Below, one piece after another: positions 18,001-26,389 of a DNA stretch of 64,000 bases. Source of the DNA: Stieleria mannarensis (GTDB lineage: Bacteria > Planctomycetota > Planctomycetia > Pirellulales > Pirellulaceae); assembly GCF_014154935.1 (NCBI RefSeq), contig NZ_JACEHH010000016.1, forward strand, positions 1-64,000, in the 5' to 3' direction. Under the pieces are notes generated by a model. That model did not search any database. It was not told where the DNA came from and saw only the letters and a list, made by a program, of their open reading frames with translations. The first letter of the stretch is position 1. The number at the start of each line of letters is the position of its first letter. The translations under genes were made by a program, and so were the position numbers.

Positions 18001-18943
18001 CGGTTTTGGTCATCGCCACCAATTCCAGTGACGAAGGGCGTTTGGTGCGGTCGGCGCTCAACATCCCTGCGACCGCCATCCGCAGCAGCGGCGGGATGTC
18101 CTCGTTCATACCCGAAACGGCATCGGCGATCGTTTGCTCGTCTTCATCCCGCACCCAGTCGGCGAAGTCGCCCTGACGCAGCCACTGGTCGCTTCCAGAG
18201 ATCTCGTTCAAGCAATCCAGCATCACCAAGCCCAGGCTGAACACATCGCCGGCCGGTGTGTAGCTTTGTTCCCACAAGGCTTCCGGAGAGAAATAACGCG
18301 GCGTCCCGGCGATGTAGGGACGCAAGCCGTCGGGATCGGTTTCCGGATCGCAGTTGGCCACCAAGCCATAGTCCACGATCACCCCGTGACCGTTATTGCG
18401 GACCATCAAGTTGGTCGGTTTCAAATCGCGATGCACCAAACCGCCGAAGTGCATGACGGCCAGCCCCACGGCGTAGTCGTGCAGCAACGAATGGAGCCGG
18501 CGATAGGCGTCCTGCGGAGGCAAGTCCTTCATCCGCAACGCCGCCGAATACAACGTCTCGCCCTCGATCTCCTCCATCGACAACACCGTGTGCTTCTCGA
18601 TGATCTCGATCCGGTCGGTGCGCAGCAGGCAAGGGTGTCGAAACGGCGTCATGCGGCGAAAACCCAACTTGTTGCGATACAAGTCGTGCGACGACATGCG
18701 GCACAGCAGCTTGAGCGCGCAGCGCCGCTTGGCCAACAAGTCATCTGCCGAATAGACGAACCCCGCTTTGCCGCGACCGATCAGCCCACGAATGCGAAAA
18801 TCGCCGAACCGCTGCCCCGCCTTGAGCGGAGAACGCATGCTCGATTCGAGCGAGTTGGACAAACGCGTTTCGTCGTTGCGGGACGGGCGACCGAAGGTTT
18901 CGTCGGACGGATTCGCAGAAGGATTCTCGGGAGGTGCATCCAT
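15083..18943 (-). CDS. Serine/threonine protein kinase fused to an AAA-type ATPase and long helical repeat region
   Basis: 1286 residues. The kinase domain is about 48-320: glycine loop GRGKAGFVY (57-64), Lys78 in ALKLL, HRDLKPTN (171-178), DYG (191-193) in place of DFG, and SPE (219-221). An STAND/AAA ATPase follows, with FGRERELEQ at about 328, Walker A GEAGAGKT (356-363) and Walker B PLIIIIDDAQWSD (473-485). The remaining 700 residues are helical and Ala/Leu/Arg-rich, consistent with degenerate TPR-like repeats. No membrane segment is seen, so it is probably a cytoplasmic signalling hub like PknK/MalT-type sensors. Its ligand and target are unknown. The intact Lys and HRD Asp suggest the kinase is active. 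Confidence 0.9.
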   Translation of the reverse strand: MDAPPENPSANPSDETFGRPSRNDETRLSNSLESSMRSPLKAGQRFGDFRIRGLIGRGKAGFVYSADDLLAKRRCALKLLCRMSSHDLYRNKLGFRRMTPFRHPCLLRTDRIEIIEKHTVLSMEEIEGETLYSAALRMKDLPPQDAYRRLHSLLHDYAVGLAVMHFGGLVHRDLKPTNLMVRNNGHGVIVDYGLVANCDPETDPDGLRPYIAGTPRYFSPEALWEQSYTPAGDVFSLGLVMLDCLNEISGSDQWLRQGDFADWVRDEDEQTIADAVSGMNEDIPPLLRMAVAGMLSADRTKRPSSLELVAMTKTDDNPIRLVTTHHLFGRERELEQCQRWIREIYRGRTGRLHIHGEAGAGKTRLLDELERQLRQNNWGQVFRVKCRSRENQTLQVLDQIADQIAQRYARTDRESLKLDPVSASILIHSFPQLRHVIVTDLAETSGLFSAAPERLDALSAASRLSRELRKVGPLIIIIDDAQWSDHDSNTVWDELQKDTDGSLGIITSSRNPETNQRQPADERVYVGPLPADAALAFLQTAATRWDANINPAGLQELIEVARGNAFRLQELAEEFRPEGMLHQVEESNDAANSNLGDVDRLWRARFERLSDDAKSILAFIVTAAAPVSISQLADLTGHGDRVDVSIVELVNQRLVNDDATGTECITVVHDKIADGLIENLDRDELHQAHLAWADLLSKLNRPRDFAARIAGHYYAADQDGAALPFAIMAAENADRAFAKSEAGEWHEKVLRQVAGDAREKHLRDAARCFHEADLPEKAAQHYLTLSESSTDLHERLRFQTLALQLLVRSGQMDRARPLLADLAGRFDIHLAPSSERPSLDDRAELSQLAARLRDLGEVNLIETPPPDAAPLADAEDQATPHASNDVADSTEACELHFCNEISRSMAMLDFQGTMRLVLHGARCALEHGSMNDRIHQGAMAQIWSVMLCGRKIDSAQQNRDALDDMLARADAQPAGKSTAEIRSAIAFVETLTMRWGAVPDAVDACIVDYIADEKPLRFEIARTRWLRLWSEWHLGRWDTMRSMAHEMVDDARRRNDSYQQLVATVGFSGNAFLLTDNVDELRQRCEDNGRIMTDTGRMELIHFFQWVQSVQQSIYLAKFDSASRQVIEMRQSIGESPIRRMPLVRVCLDHLTALVSLHLRDQQSDDPLTDPAVVANCLRRLSNLPSEYAQMLAALLGGIERRLSDAPEEAIEAFRRAAELASRQGLFPYQLAAEDGLLNCIKAEADADALCQQMVNHHVQCPEKLERLYTVAPPRPAPDHLSPAVS

Positions 18944-19362
18944 CGCTGTGGCGCTGGCAACATGCTCGGGAAATTCGGCGCGAGTTCATTCGTTGGGGCG
19001 AAAACGCGACTTCGCCCCACGATAGCCCTCTTGGCTCTGACTTTTCCTGCCTCAAAGTTCGATGGCGAAGGGTCGCCAGAACGCCGAGCAGTATAGACGA
19101 CTCGGTTGATCCGCTGGAGGTAAAAATCCGCTGTGCGCCAAAAGATGTTGCCAGCGGCGTTTGCGCACAGCACATTGCCGCAAGGTGTCCCCACCGGGGC
19201 CGTTGCCTGCCCTTGGCGAGTCGTCTCCGGCAGCTTCGTCTGCGATGGGGCTGGAAAGTCGCCGTCCTCCCCTTGGGGCGGCGTCGGGCAAAGCTTCGCT
19301 TTTTCGCGCACGCCGAGTTCGGAGAACACGGCGACAGTCCCAACGCGGCGTCGATCTTATGA
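18944..19362. other. Intergenic region with no supported gene
   Basis: About 420 bp upstream of the kinase gene and downstream of the symporter gene. Open frames exist on both strands but show no family resemblance or ribosome site. I see no clear terminator. Confidence 0.4.
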
Positions 19363-21006
19363 TCAGACCGCAAAGAACGCGTAGAGTGAGATCGCAAACA
19401 GAATCAATCCGGCGCCGACATAGGGAGCCGCTTTCCAGGGCGTCAGATCCACCGCCCCGACATCTCTCTGGACGTACGGCTGGCTGCGGCGGAATCCGAC
19501 CGCGCCGAGCGTCAATTGCAACACGACCAATCCGAGGAACACCACCCCCATGAAGTGGTACCCCGATCCGAACGTCCCGACCACCCAGCCGGGTTCCGTT
19601 TCACTTTGGCCGCTCAGGAACGTCCCGACCGACATTGCGGTCAATCCAACGATCAGGGTGATCAGGGCCGACATGCCGTCGACGGTGCGATTGAGCAGTC
19701 CGACCAGCATGATGGCCAGGATCGGAATGAAGTAGATTCCGTTCAGTTTTTGAAAGAATCCGAAGACCCCCTCGCGGCCATGGAAGAACGTGGGGGCGGC
19801 GATCACCGCGAACACGGCGACCACGAAACTGCACAGCTGGCCGGAGATCACCACCTGTCGCGTGGTCGCTTCGGGCCGCAGGAATCGTTTGTAGATGTCC
19901 AGCGAAAACAGGGTCGCGCTGCTGTTGAGGACCGAGTTGAACGTCGACAGGATCGACCCGACAACCACCGCGGCAAAAAATCCGACCAACGATTCCGGCA
20001 GCACCGAGACCACCAGCGCCCCATAGGCGCGGTTGGCCGCCCCGTCGCTGGTCGCTTGGACGCGATCGGCGAAGGCAGAGTCGGTTGCGACCAGGTACGC
20101 CGCGGCGATTCCCGGCAACACCAGGATCAGCGGCGCCATGATTTTAAAGAACGCCGCCAACAGCACGCCCTTCTGCCCCTCGGCCAGATTCTTTGCCCCG
20201 AACGTCCGCTGGATGATCTGCTGGTTGGTCGACCAATAGAAAAAATTCAACAGCAGGACGCCGGTGAACAGTGTCGGCCAGGAGACGTCTTCGTCGGCCG
20301 TTCCCAGCGATCGAAAGGCGTCGGGGTCGCGGTCGGCGATCAGCGAGAACGCCGAAAACAGACTGCCTTCGTCCCCGGCGATCTTGGACAGGGTGAAGTA
20401 GGTGATCATCAATCCGCCGATCAACAACCCGGCTCCGTTGAAGGTGTCCGAAACCGCGACCGCTTTCAATCCGCCCCAAATCGCGTAGCCGCCACCGACC
20501 GCCGCGATGAAGATGATCACCGTCCAGATCGTTTGGATCTGTGTCAGCCCCAAACGGGATTCCAATTCCAACATTCCCGACAGCCCGTTGGCGCCCAAGT
20601 ACAGCACGAAGGGCAGCAGGATCAGCATGTAGGCGATGACAAACAGAAACGTCGTCAACGTCCGCACGCCGCTGCCGTATCGCTCTTCAAAGAACTGTGG
20701 GATCGTGGCGATCCCTGATTTCAAATAGCGCGGCAGGAACACCAATGCCAACGCGACCAGCGAGATCCCGGCGACGACCTCCCATGCCATCACGGAGAGC
20801 CCTTCGGTGAAGGCGGCGGCATTGAGCCCGATCAATTGTTCGGTCGACAGGTTGGTCAACAGCAGCGAGCCGGCGATGAACACCCCCGTCAGCGAACGCC
20901 CGGCCAGGAAGTAACTTTCGTCCGTCGATTCGCCGCCGCCGCGGGTGACCCACCAAGTTGCACACGCGACCAATGCGGTGAAAAACAGAAACGTTGCGAT
21001 CGTCAT
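19363..21006 (-). CDS. Sodium:solute symporter (SSS family)
   Basis: 547 residues with about 13 membrane segments. Near the N-terminus ESYFLAGRSLTG and LLLTNLSTEQLIGLNAAAFTEGL match the first SSS helices, followed by YLKSGIATIPQFFEERYG and the AVGGGYAIWGGLKAVAVSDTFNG block that lines the sugar/sodium site in SGLT-like transporters. The middle FYWSTNQQIIQRTFGAKNLAEGQKG is also typical. It should take up a sugar or related solute with sodium; the exact substrate is not predictable. A sugar oxidoreductase gene lies just upstream on the same strand, which suggests joint sugar use. Confidence 0.9.
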   Translation of the reverse strand: MTIATFLFFTALVACATWWVTRGGGESTDESYFLAGRSLTGVFIAGSLLLTNLSTEQLIGLNAAAFTEGLSVMAWEVVAGISLVALALVFLPRYLKSGIATIPQFFEERYGSGVRTLTTFLFVIAYMLILLPFVLYLGANGLSGMLELESRLGLTQIQTIWTVIIFIAAVGGGYAIWGGLKAVAVSDTFNGAGLLIGGLMITYFTLSKIAGDEGSLFSAFSLIADRDPDAFRSLGTADEDVSWPTLFTGVLLLNFFYWSTNQQIIQRTFGAKNLAEGQKGVLLAAFFKIMAPLILVLPGIAAAYLVATDSAFADRVQATSDGAANRAYGALVVSVLPESLVGFFAAVVVGSILSTFNSVLNSSATLFSLDIYKRFLRPEATTRQVVISGQLCSFVVAVFAVIAAPTFFHGREGVFGFFQKLNGIYFIPILAIMLVGLLNRTVDGMSALITLIVGLTAMSVGTFLSGQSETEPGWVVGTFGSGYHFMGVVFLGLVVLQLTLGAVGFRRSQPYVQRDVGAVDLTPWKAAPYVGAGLILFAISLYAFFAV

Positions 21007-21110
21007 GGCGGTGATCCGGGCGGGAGAGGAGAGCGAGGAGGCGGAAGGGGAGTTGTTGCGGGGGCTTCGCAGCGCGGCGCGGTGCAGCAGGGTTGCCCCC
21101 GGCGGTGTTA

Positions 21111-21231
21111 CGGCCGGTTGGTTCGATCAGCCGCACGGCGCTAGCCGCGGTTCTCGCCGCCGCAAGACCGGGGCGCTCGCGCCCGTCGGCTGATCATTTG
21201 ATGGTTCATTTCGAGTACACCAACAGGCCGG
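21111..21231 (+). repeat. MITE-like element copy (AGCCGCACGGCGCTAGCCGC family)
   Basis: About 120 bp. The core from 21128 to 21192 has the AGCCG...CGGCT outer pair and GGCGCTAGCC/GGGGCGCTCGCGCC inner arms. Ends resemble GGCCTGTTG-type inverted repeats in weaker form. It is closely related to 61599-61714 and lies between the symporter and the oxidoreductase genes. Confidence 0.7.
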
Positions 21232-22344
21232 CTAGGAGGAGACGTTGAGCGGGACCCGTTGTCCGTCCAGCGAATCGCTTCGTCGGCAGGCGTCCAGGAT
21301 CCGCTGGGTCTGCAAGGCCCGCTGGGCGAGCGCGGGTTGCAGGTCGCCGGAATTTGCGATTTCGTTGAAGGTCCGCATCATTTCCACTTCCTGGGCGTTG
21401 GCTTCGCCGCTGTGGTATTCGTCACAGGCAAACGTCTCGCTGCGGCGACGGAAATTCCAACGCCAGTTGTCGATCTCCAACTCGTGGCGGTGGATTTGGT
21501 ACTCGGTCTTGGAGTCGTACAGCGGCAACACGAAATCGTCGATCGTCAAGTAGCCGGCGTCGCCCGAGAGGGTTGCGAGTTGTTGGTTGGCCGTGCAGAA
21601 CGAACAGAAGAATCCGGCCGTCAGCCCGCCGTCAAACACCAGTTCGCCGGCAAATTCTCCCGGCACCCACTCGTCGGCCCCCTCGCGCCGCAGCGGCGTG
21701 ATCGTGCGTCCGGAAACTTCGATGGGATCGCGAAAGCCGCTGGCCCACAGGATGAATCGGATGCAGTACCAGCCGAGATCGCCCAGGCAGCCGTGGGGTT
21801 CCAACACGCTGTCGGTGCGGATGTTGGCGGATTGGAATTCCGAGTCGCCGCTGAACGAAAAATGGGTCTGAATCCGGCGAAGCTGGCCCAGGGATGCCGA
21901 TCGGACCTGCTCGCTGACGGCGCCGATTCGCTTGCCATGGTCGAACATCACGCCGTCCATCAATTGGACGCCGTTGGCGTTGCAGGCGTCGAGCATCTGT
22001 TGGGCATCGGCGGCGTCGACGGCGACCGGTTTTTCGATCAACACGTGCTTCTTGGCTTCCGCTGCGGCAATCACCCATTGCTTCCTGACGCCCGTCGGCA
22101 TCGGCACATAGACCGCGTCGATGTCGTCGCACGCCAACAACGCCTGATGCCCTTCAAAGGCTTCGGGCACGGTTTCAAAGGGAGCGTCCCATTGGCACTC
22201 GTCGATGAATTGGCCCGCCCGCTCGCTCGATCGACTCGAGACGCCGCGGACGACCCCGTTGCCGCTCAACCGGATCGCTTGCCAGTTCTTTCTCGCAATA
22301 TTGGCCGTGCTAAGGATTCCCCAACGACACTGCGGACTTGTCAT
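21232..22344 (-). CDS. Gfo/Idh/MocA-family oxidoreductase
   Basis: 370 residues. The N-terminal Rossmann domain begins CRWGILSTANIARKNWQAIR and holds the DIDAVYVPMPTG and HVLIEKPVA stretches; the Lys of EKP is the conserved catalytic/cofactor residue. The C-terminal alpha/beta domain includes GCLGDLGWYCIRFILWASG, where the family usually has a Gly-x-x-x-Asp-x-Gly-x-His block; here Trp-Tyr-Cys occupies the His region. It should oxidise or reduce a sugar or cyclitol with NAD(P). It sits upstream of a sodium:solute symporter on the same strand, separated by a repeat element, so coexpression is possible but not certain. Confidence 0.88.
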   Translation of the reverse strand: MTSPQCRWGILSTANIARKNWQAIRLSGNGVVRGVSSRSSERAGQFIDECQWDAPFETVPEAFEGHQALLACDDIDAVYVPMPTGVRKQWVIAAAEAKKHVLIEKPVAVDAADAQQMLDACNANGVQLMDGVMFDHGKRIGAVSEQVRSASLGQLRRIQTHFSFSGDSEFQSANIRTDSVLEPHGCLGDLGWYCIRFILWASGFRDPIEVSGRTITPLRREGADEWVPGEFAGELVFDGGLTAGFFCSFCTANQQLATLSGDAGYLTIDDFVLPLYDSKTEYQIHRHELEIDNWRWNFRRRSETFACDEYHSGEANAQEVEMMRTFNEIANSGDLQPALAQRALQTQRILDACRRSDSLDGQRVPLNVSS

Positions 22345-22496
22345 CGCTGCTGGTATTCTCTAATCGTGTTTGGCTTGCTGTGATTCCATGGCTTGGAACG
22401 AATCGCAAGAGAATAACACGGAACACGCCACCTGTGCTGCCGGCACGCCTGGATTGGGAACGGATCTCACCGGATCGGCAACCGATCTCACGCGAT

Positions 22497-22566
22497 TCGA
22501 CTTAGCGACGCTCGCCAGAGCTTGGAACCACCCGGGGCACCACCTTCTGGCGAAGGTAGCTACGCT
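22497..22566. repeat. GCCA-loop hairpin repeat, copy A
   Basis: Two mini-hairpins: GCTC-GCCA-GAGC at about 22511 and ACCTTC-TGGC-GAAGGT at about 22542-22557. The 22-bp core at 22539-22560 is perfectly repeated in inverse orientation at 25152-25173. It follows the stop of the HD-GYP gene on the minus strand. Confidence 0.75.
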
Positions 22567-22577
22567 CGCCCGCCGGC

Positions 22578-23804
22578 TCAGCTGTAGTCGGCGAATTCGA
22601 CTTGGATGCGAACGATGTCCGAGGCGCCGGCAAAAAACGCGTCCAGGACATCGGAATCGAAGTGGGTTCCCCGTCCTTCTTCCAAGATCGAGAAGCACTT
22701 TTCGCGTGGCATCGCTTTCTTGTAGGGGCGTTCGGAGGACAGGGCGTCAAAGACGTCGGCCACCGCGGTGATCCGGCCTTCGATCGGGATGTCATCGCCG
22801 GCCAGACCGATCGGATACCCCGTGCCGTCCACCTTCTCGTGGTGGGTCTGGGCGATGCTGGCCGCCAACCGCATCAAGGACGTGCCGTCGGAGAGGATTT
22901 CCGAGCCGGTCTGCACGTGGCTGCGCATCGTGGCGGCGTCGTGGGCGGCGAAGGGTTTGATGATCTGGCGTCCGTGTTTGACGTGCCCCTTGATGATCTC
23001 GTACTCCTCCGGTTCCAATTTGCCGGGCTTGAGCAGGATCGCGTCGGGGATCGCGATCTTTCCGACGTCATGCAATTGGGCGGCCAATTCAAGGTCGTCG
23101 ACGAATCGTTCCGGCAACCCCAGATTGCGGGCGATCACGCCGGCATAGCGGCCCACGCGGATCACGTGGTTGCCGGTGTCGTTGTCACGCAGTTCGGCCG
23201 CGCGGGCCAAGCAATAGATCACTTCGCGTCGTGACTTTTCCAGTTCCTTTGTCCGCCGCAAGACGATCTTTTCCAGCTCTGCGGCGTGATAGAACAGCTG
23301 GTCGTGATACATCTTGCTCTGCAGCGCGTTGCGGACCCGCGGGGCAAGTTCCATCGGGTCGATCGGCTTGATCAAAAAGTCGGTCGCGCCCAGTTCCAGA
23401 CAGCGCAGTTTGACCTCGCTGTGGGTGTTCGCGGTCAAAATCAACACCGGCAGGCGTTTGAATTTGTCGACGCTGCGGATCTGCGACAGAATCGAAATCC
23501 CGTCGACGTGCGGCATGTTGATGTCCAACAGCACGACATCGGGCTCACGGGTGTGAATCAGATTCATCGCGAGCGTCGAATCGGTGGTCGTTTCGAAATC
23601 GTTGTGCCCGGCCTGCGACAAGATCTTTTTGGCGACCATGACGTTGGCGATCTCGTCGTCCACGATCATGATCTTTCCCGGCGGCACATCCTGAGGCCGC
23701 TCGACACGGACGTGCGCATCGACCACCAAGGGCGCGTTGACCGTCGGGACGGGGATTCCGACACAAGTGGATTGGGGATCGATCGAGGAAACGCTGGAAC
23801 TCAT
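22578..23804 (-). CDS. Response regulator with HD-GYP phosphodiesterase output domain
   Basis: 408 residues from ATG 23804, chosen because the minus strand has GGCGGAGTGCCATG just before it; an upstream start would add 23 residues. The receiver domain (about 45-165) has the acidic pair in IMIVDDE, the phospho-acceptor Asp in DVVLLDINMPHVDG and Lys in FLIKPIDP. A short coiled linker follows (HAAELEKIVLRRTKELEKSRRE). The HD-GYP domain has HDVGKIAIPD, HVKHG and HHEKVDGTGYP, all consistent with an active cyclic-di-GMP phosphodiesterase. It should lower c-di-GMP when phosphorylated by an unlinked histidine kinase; no kinase gene is adjacent. Confidence 0.93.
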   Translation of the reverse strand: MSSSVSSIDPQSTCVGIPVPTVNAPLVVDAHVRVERPQDVPPGKIMIVDDEIANVMVAKKILSQAGHNDFETTTDSTLAMNLIHTREPDVVLLDINMPHVDGISILSQIRSVDKFKRLPVLILTANTHSEVKLRCLELGATDFLIKPIDPMELAPRVRNALQSKMYHDQLFYHAAELEKIVLRRTKELEKSRREVIYCLARAAELRDNDTGNHVIRVGRYAGVIARNLGLPERFVDDLELAAQLHDVGKIAIPDAILLKPGKLEPEEYEIIKGHVKHGRQIIKPFAAHDAATMRSHVQTGSEILSDGTSLMRLAASIAQTHHEKVDGTGYPIGLAGDDIPIEGRITAVADVFDALSSERPYKKAMPREKCFSILEEGRGTHFDSDVLDAFFAGASDIVRIQVEFADYS

Positions 23805-24176
23805 GGCACTCCGCCTGACAAAAGAATGATTCTGCGGAAGTGTGGGTTCCGGGCTTAGGCGGCCCTGTCGCATTCAACGGCCGCCGCTGCTTTTGACGGT
23901 TTTCATTCTCCCGGTTAAATCGGATAGGAAGGTCGCGCCTGATCGGTGGAATTTTCGCAATCAGACCGTCGCAGGGCCGGTTGCTCGACCCTGTGGCGCC
24001 AGGCGGGCGATGCCGTCGCGGGCCGGTTCGACGGTTGCAAGGCGGATCATCGACAATCGGTGTCCGATTGCTTCCATTGTCTCGGTTGCGATTAAATCAG
24101 CAGGCCGGTTCAGCGGCAGCCGATCTGTGGTAGGTTCTTCGCTGAAGTGAACGCACGAAATCAGGAGACCATCACG
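23805..24176. other. Divergent intergenic region
   Basis: It separates the HD-GYP and aldo/keto reductase genes and must hold both promoters, which I cannot assign. TTAAATCAGCAGGCCGGTT at about 24091 resembles the right end of the MITE-like element at 61698-61716, perhaps a relic. Confidence 0.4.
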
Positions 24177-25112
24177 ATGCAAAAACGCCCCTTGGGAAAC
24201 ACCGGTTTGGAATTGTCTGTCCTCGGATTCGGGGCCTCGTCCATCGGAGCCGAATTCCGCCCGATCGACGTGTCGGAGGCGCTGCGCTGTGTCAATGTCG
24301 CACTCGACCGCGGCATGAACTACATCGACACGGCCGCCTATTATGGCCGTGGGATGAGCGAGATCATGCTCGGACGCGTGCTGCCGCAACTGCCACGCGA
24401 ATCATTTTACCTGAGCACCAAACTGGGCCGATTTGCCCCCCAGCACTTTGACTTTTCCGCGCGGCGGGTCGCCGAAAGCATCGACATTTCGCTCGAACGG
24501 ATGCAACTGGATCACCTGGACATGGTGTTCTGTCACGACATCGAATTCGTCGACCTGGATCAGATCGTCAACGAAACGATCCCCGCGCTGCAGAAAGAAA
24601 AGGAAAAGGGCAAGGTCCGGTTCATCGGCGTCAGCGGCTATCCGATGAAGATCTTTCACGAGATGATCCGACGCAGCGAGATGGACGTCATCCTGACCTA
24701 CAACCACTACACGCTGCAAAACGACATGGCGCTCAGTTTGATCGATCCGTGTCGTGAGTCCGGCGTCGGCTTGATCAATGCCGCGCCGTTTTCAGCACGC
24801 TTGTTGACCGACGCGCCCTTGCCGTCGTGGCACAAGGCGACCGAAGAGGTCCGCAAAGTCGCCAAGGCGGCCGCCGATCACTGTCGCAATGCCGGCAGCG
24901 ACATCGCAAAGCTGGCACTGCAGTACTCCGCCGCCAACGAATCGTTCGCCAGCTGTGTCGTCGGATCGGCCAACCCCGATCGCGTCGCCGGTTGGTGCGA
25001 TTGGCTGGAAGAACCCCTTGATGAAAACCTGGTCGCCGAAGTCAAAGAGATTCTCAAACCGATTCACAACTGGGTCTATGTCGAAGGTCGACCGGAGAAT
25101 AATGACGGGTGA
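24177..25112 (+). CDS. Aldo/keto reductase (L-galactose dehydrogenase-like)
   Basis: 311 residues with the AKR TIM barrel. The catalytic tetrad is visible: Asp in NYIDTAAYYG, Tyr in the same stretch, Lys in STKLGRF and His in MVFCHDIEF. The opening RPLGNTGLELSVLGFGASSIG is typical. The overall pattern (SLERMQLDHLDMVFCHD, VSGYPMKIF, LTYNHYTLQN, INAAPFSARLL) recalls plant-type L-galactose dehydrogenases, so an aldose such as galactose or fucose is a likely substrate. ATG 24177 is preferred over GTG 24147 because AGGAG lies nine bases upstream. A sugar-isomerase-like gene follows on the same strand. Confidence 0.88.
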   Translation: MQKRPLGNTGLELSVLGFGASSIGAEFRPIDVSEALRCVNVALDRGMNYIDTAAYYGRGMSEIMLGRVLPQLPRESFYLSTKLGRFAPQHFDFSARRVAESIDISLERMQLDHLDMVFCHDIEFVDLDQIVNETIPALQKEKEKGKVRFIGVSGYPMKIFHEMIRRSEMDVILTYNHYTLQNDMALSLIDPCRESGVGLINAAPFSARLLTDAPLPSWHKATEEVRKVAKAAADHCRNAGSDIAKLALQYSAANESFASCVVGSANPDRVAGWCDWLEEPLDENLVAEVKEILKPIHNWVYVEGRPENNDG

Positions 25113-25116
25113 GGTT

Positions 25117-25147
25117 GGGAGTTGGGAGTTGGGAGTTGGGAGTTGGG
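25117..25147 (+). repeat. TTGGGAG heptamer tandem repeat, G-quadruplex-prone
   Basis: Five GGG tracts at exact 7-bp steps (25117, 25124, 25131, 25138, 25145), each separated by AGTT, start five bases after the reductase stop codon. The spacing fits a G3-N4 quadruplex on the plus strand or in the mRNA. Confidence 0.8.
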
Positions 25148-25151
25148 AGTT

Positions 25152-25210
25152 GCTACCTTCGCCAGAAGGTGGTTCCGCTGTGTCTTCCTCGCTCCGGCGA
25201 GCGTCGCCGC
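25152..25210. repeat. GCCA-loop hairpin repeat, copy B
   Basis: The first 22 bp are the perfect inverse of 22539-22560 (ACCTTC-GCCA-GAAGGT hairpin). GCTC-CGGC-GAGC follows, matching the second hairpin of copy A in inverted order. Confidence 0.75.
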
Positions 25211-25294
25211 ATCCCACGTTCGCTGCCCCGTGCGAACCCTAAAATGAATTCACCGACGATAGTTCTATTTGTTCTCTTTTAATTTGGCGGTCTG

Positions 25295-26113
25295 ATGAAA
25301 TCTTGTATCACCATTTCTTTGGTCGAAGAAGCTCGTGGCGGTCCGTTCGTGTTGTGGGACGGGCTGGAAAAGTCGATCGCGTTTGCGGGAGAACTCGGCT
25401 ATGACGCGGTCGAAATCTTTGCCCCGTCGGTCGAATCGCTGAATTTGGATTCTCTGGGCAATCTGCTTGACGCAGCCGGCGTGCGTCTGGCCGCACTGGG
25501 CACCGGTGCCGGATGGGTCAAACATCGTTTGCAGCTGGCCGATCCGGATCCGAAGAAACGCGCCGATGCCCGCGCGTTCGTGCGAACCATCATCGATGCG
25601 GCCGGCGGATTTGGCGCGATGGCGATCATCGGTTCGATGCAGGGACGCAGCGAGGGGGACGTGGACTCCAAGACCGCCCTGGCCTACCTGGCCGAAGCCC
25701 TGGAGGACGGCGGACAGCATGCCAGCCAGTACAACGTGCCGCTGATTTACGAGCCGCTGAATCGCTACGAAACGAATCAGTGCTGTACCGTCGCCCAGGG
25801 CGTGGAATTGCTGCGTTCGCTGTCGACTTCCAATGTGCGGCTGTTGTGCGACCTGTTTCACATGGGCATCGAAGAAACCGACATCGCCGATGCGTTGGTG
25901 ACCGGCGGTGATTTGGTCGGCCACATCCACTTCGTCGACAGCAACCGCCGACCGGTCGGCTACGGCCACATGCAATACGGTCGAATCATCGAAGCCTTGC
26001 GGACGATCGGCTATCGAGGCTACTTGTGCGCCGAAGCGTTCCCCTGGCCCGATCCCCACGAAGCGGCCCGCCAAACCATGCGGGCGTTCCGATACTGGAC
26101 GCAGTCGGATTGA
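25295..26113 (+). CDS. Sugar phosphate isomerase/epimerase-like TIM-barrel protein
   Basis: 272 residues of the xylose-isomerase-like/AP-endonuclease-2 family. The metal ligands of ketose epimerases and hydroxypyruvate isomerases can be placed: Glu in IYEPLNRYET, Asp in LLCDLFHMGIEE (with its His), His in GHIHFVDSNRR and Glu in LCAEAFPWP. Full length for the family. It follows the aldo/keto reductase gene on the same strand after 180 bp of repeats, suggesting a shared sugar pathway. Whether it acts on hydroxypyruvate, a ketohexose or an inositol intermediate cannot be said. Confidence 0.85.
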   Translation: MKSCITISLVEEARGGPFVLWDGLEKSIAFAGELGYDAVEIFAPSVESLNLDSLGNLLDAAGVRLAALGTGAGWVKHRLQLADPDPKKRADARAFVRTIIDAAGGFGAMAIIGSMQGRSEGDVDSKTALAYLAEALEDGGQHASQYNVPLIYEPLNRYETNQCCTVAQGVELLRSLSTSNVRLLCDLFHMGIEETDIADALVTGGDLVGHIHFVDSNRRPVGYGHMQYGRIIEALRTIGYRGYLCAEAFPWPDPHEAARQTMRAFRYWTQSD

Positions 26114-26152
26114 CGTCAGCGTTTCTTTGCCGTTGCAACATCGGGACGATCC

Positions 26153-26177
26153 GTAGCGGAAGCCGCCAAGGCTTTCG
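26153..26177 (+). repeat. Single GTAGCGGAA / GCCAA-loop hairpin arm (AGCC form)
   Basis: One 25-bp arm with AGCC-GCCAA-GGCT and no matching inverse arm nearby. It lies 39 bp after the isomerase-like gene. Confidence 0.8.
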
Positions 26178-26219
26178 GCGAGTCGCCGGACTATTTTGCC
26201 GGCGGTCGAGACAGTTGAC

Positions 26220-26325
26220 GGGCTTGTTGATGTGTCAGCCGTATGGCGCGAGCCTGCGGGCCCGGGCGGTTTTTCTTGGTCGTTGAGGCCCGTACGCTAG
26301 TGCGAAACGGCTAATCCCACGGATG
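26220..26325 (+). repeat. Diverged copy of the MITE-like element
   Basis: It begins GGCTTGTTGATGTGTCAGCCG, followed by TGGCGCGAGCC and later AGGCCCGTACGCTAG and CGGCTAATC. The order matches 61599-61680 with many changes. It sits between convergent genes. Confidence 0.5.
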
Positions 26326-26389
26326 ATCAGATGACGTCAACCGGCCCTTGGTGAGTTCCGCCACTTGCGAACCAAATTGCGACGAGTCC

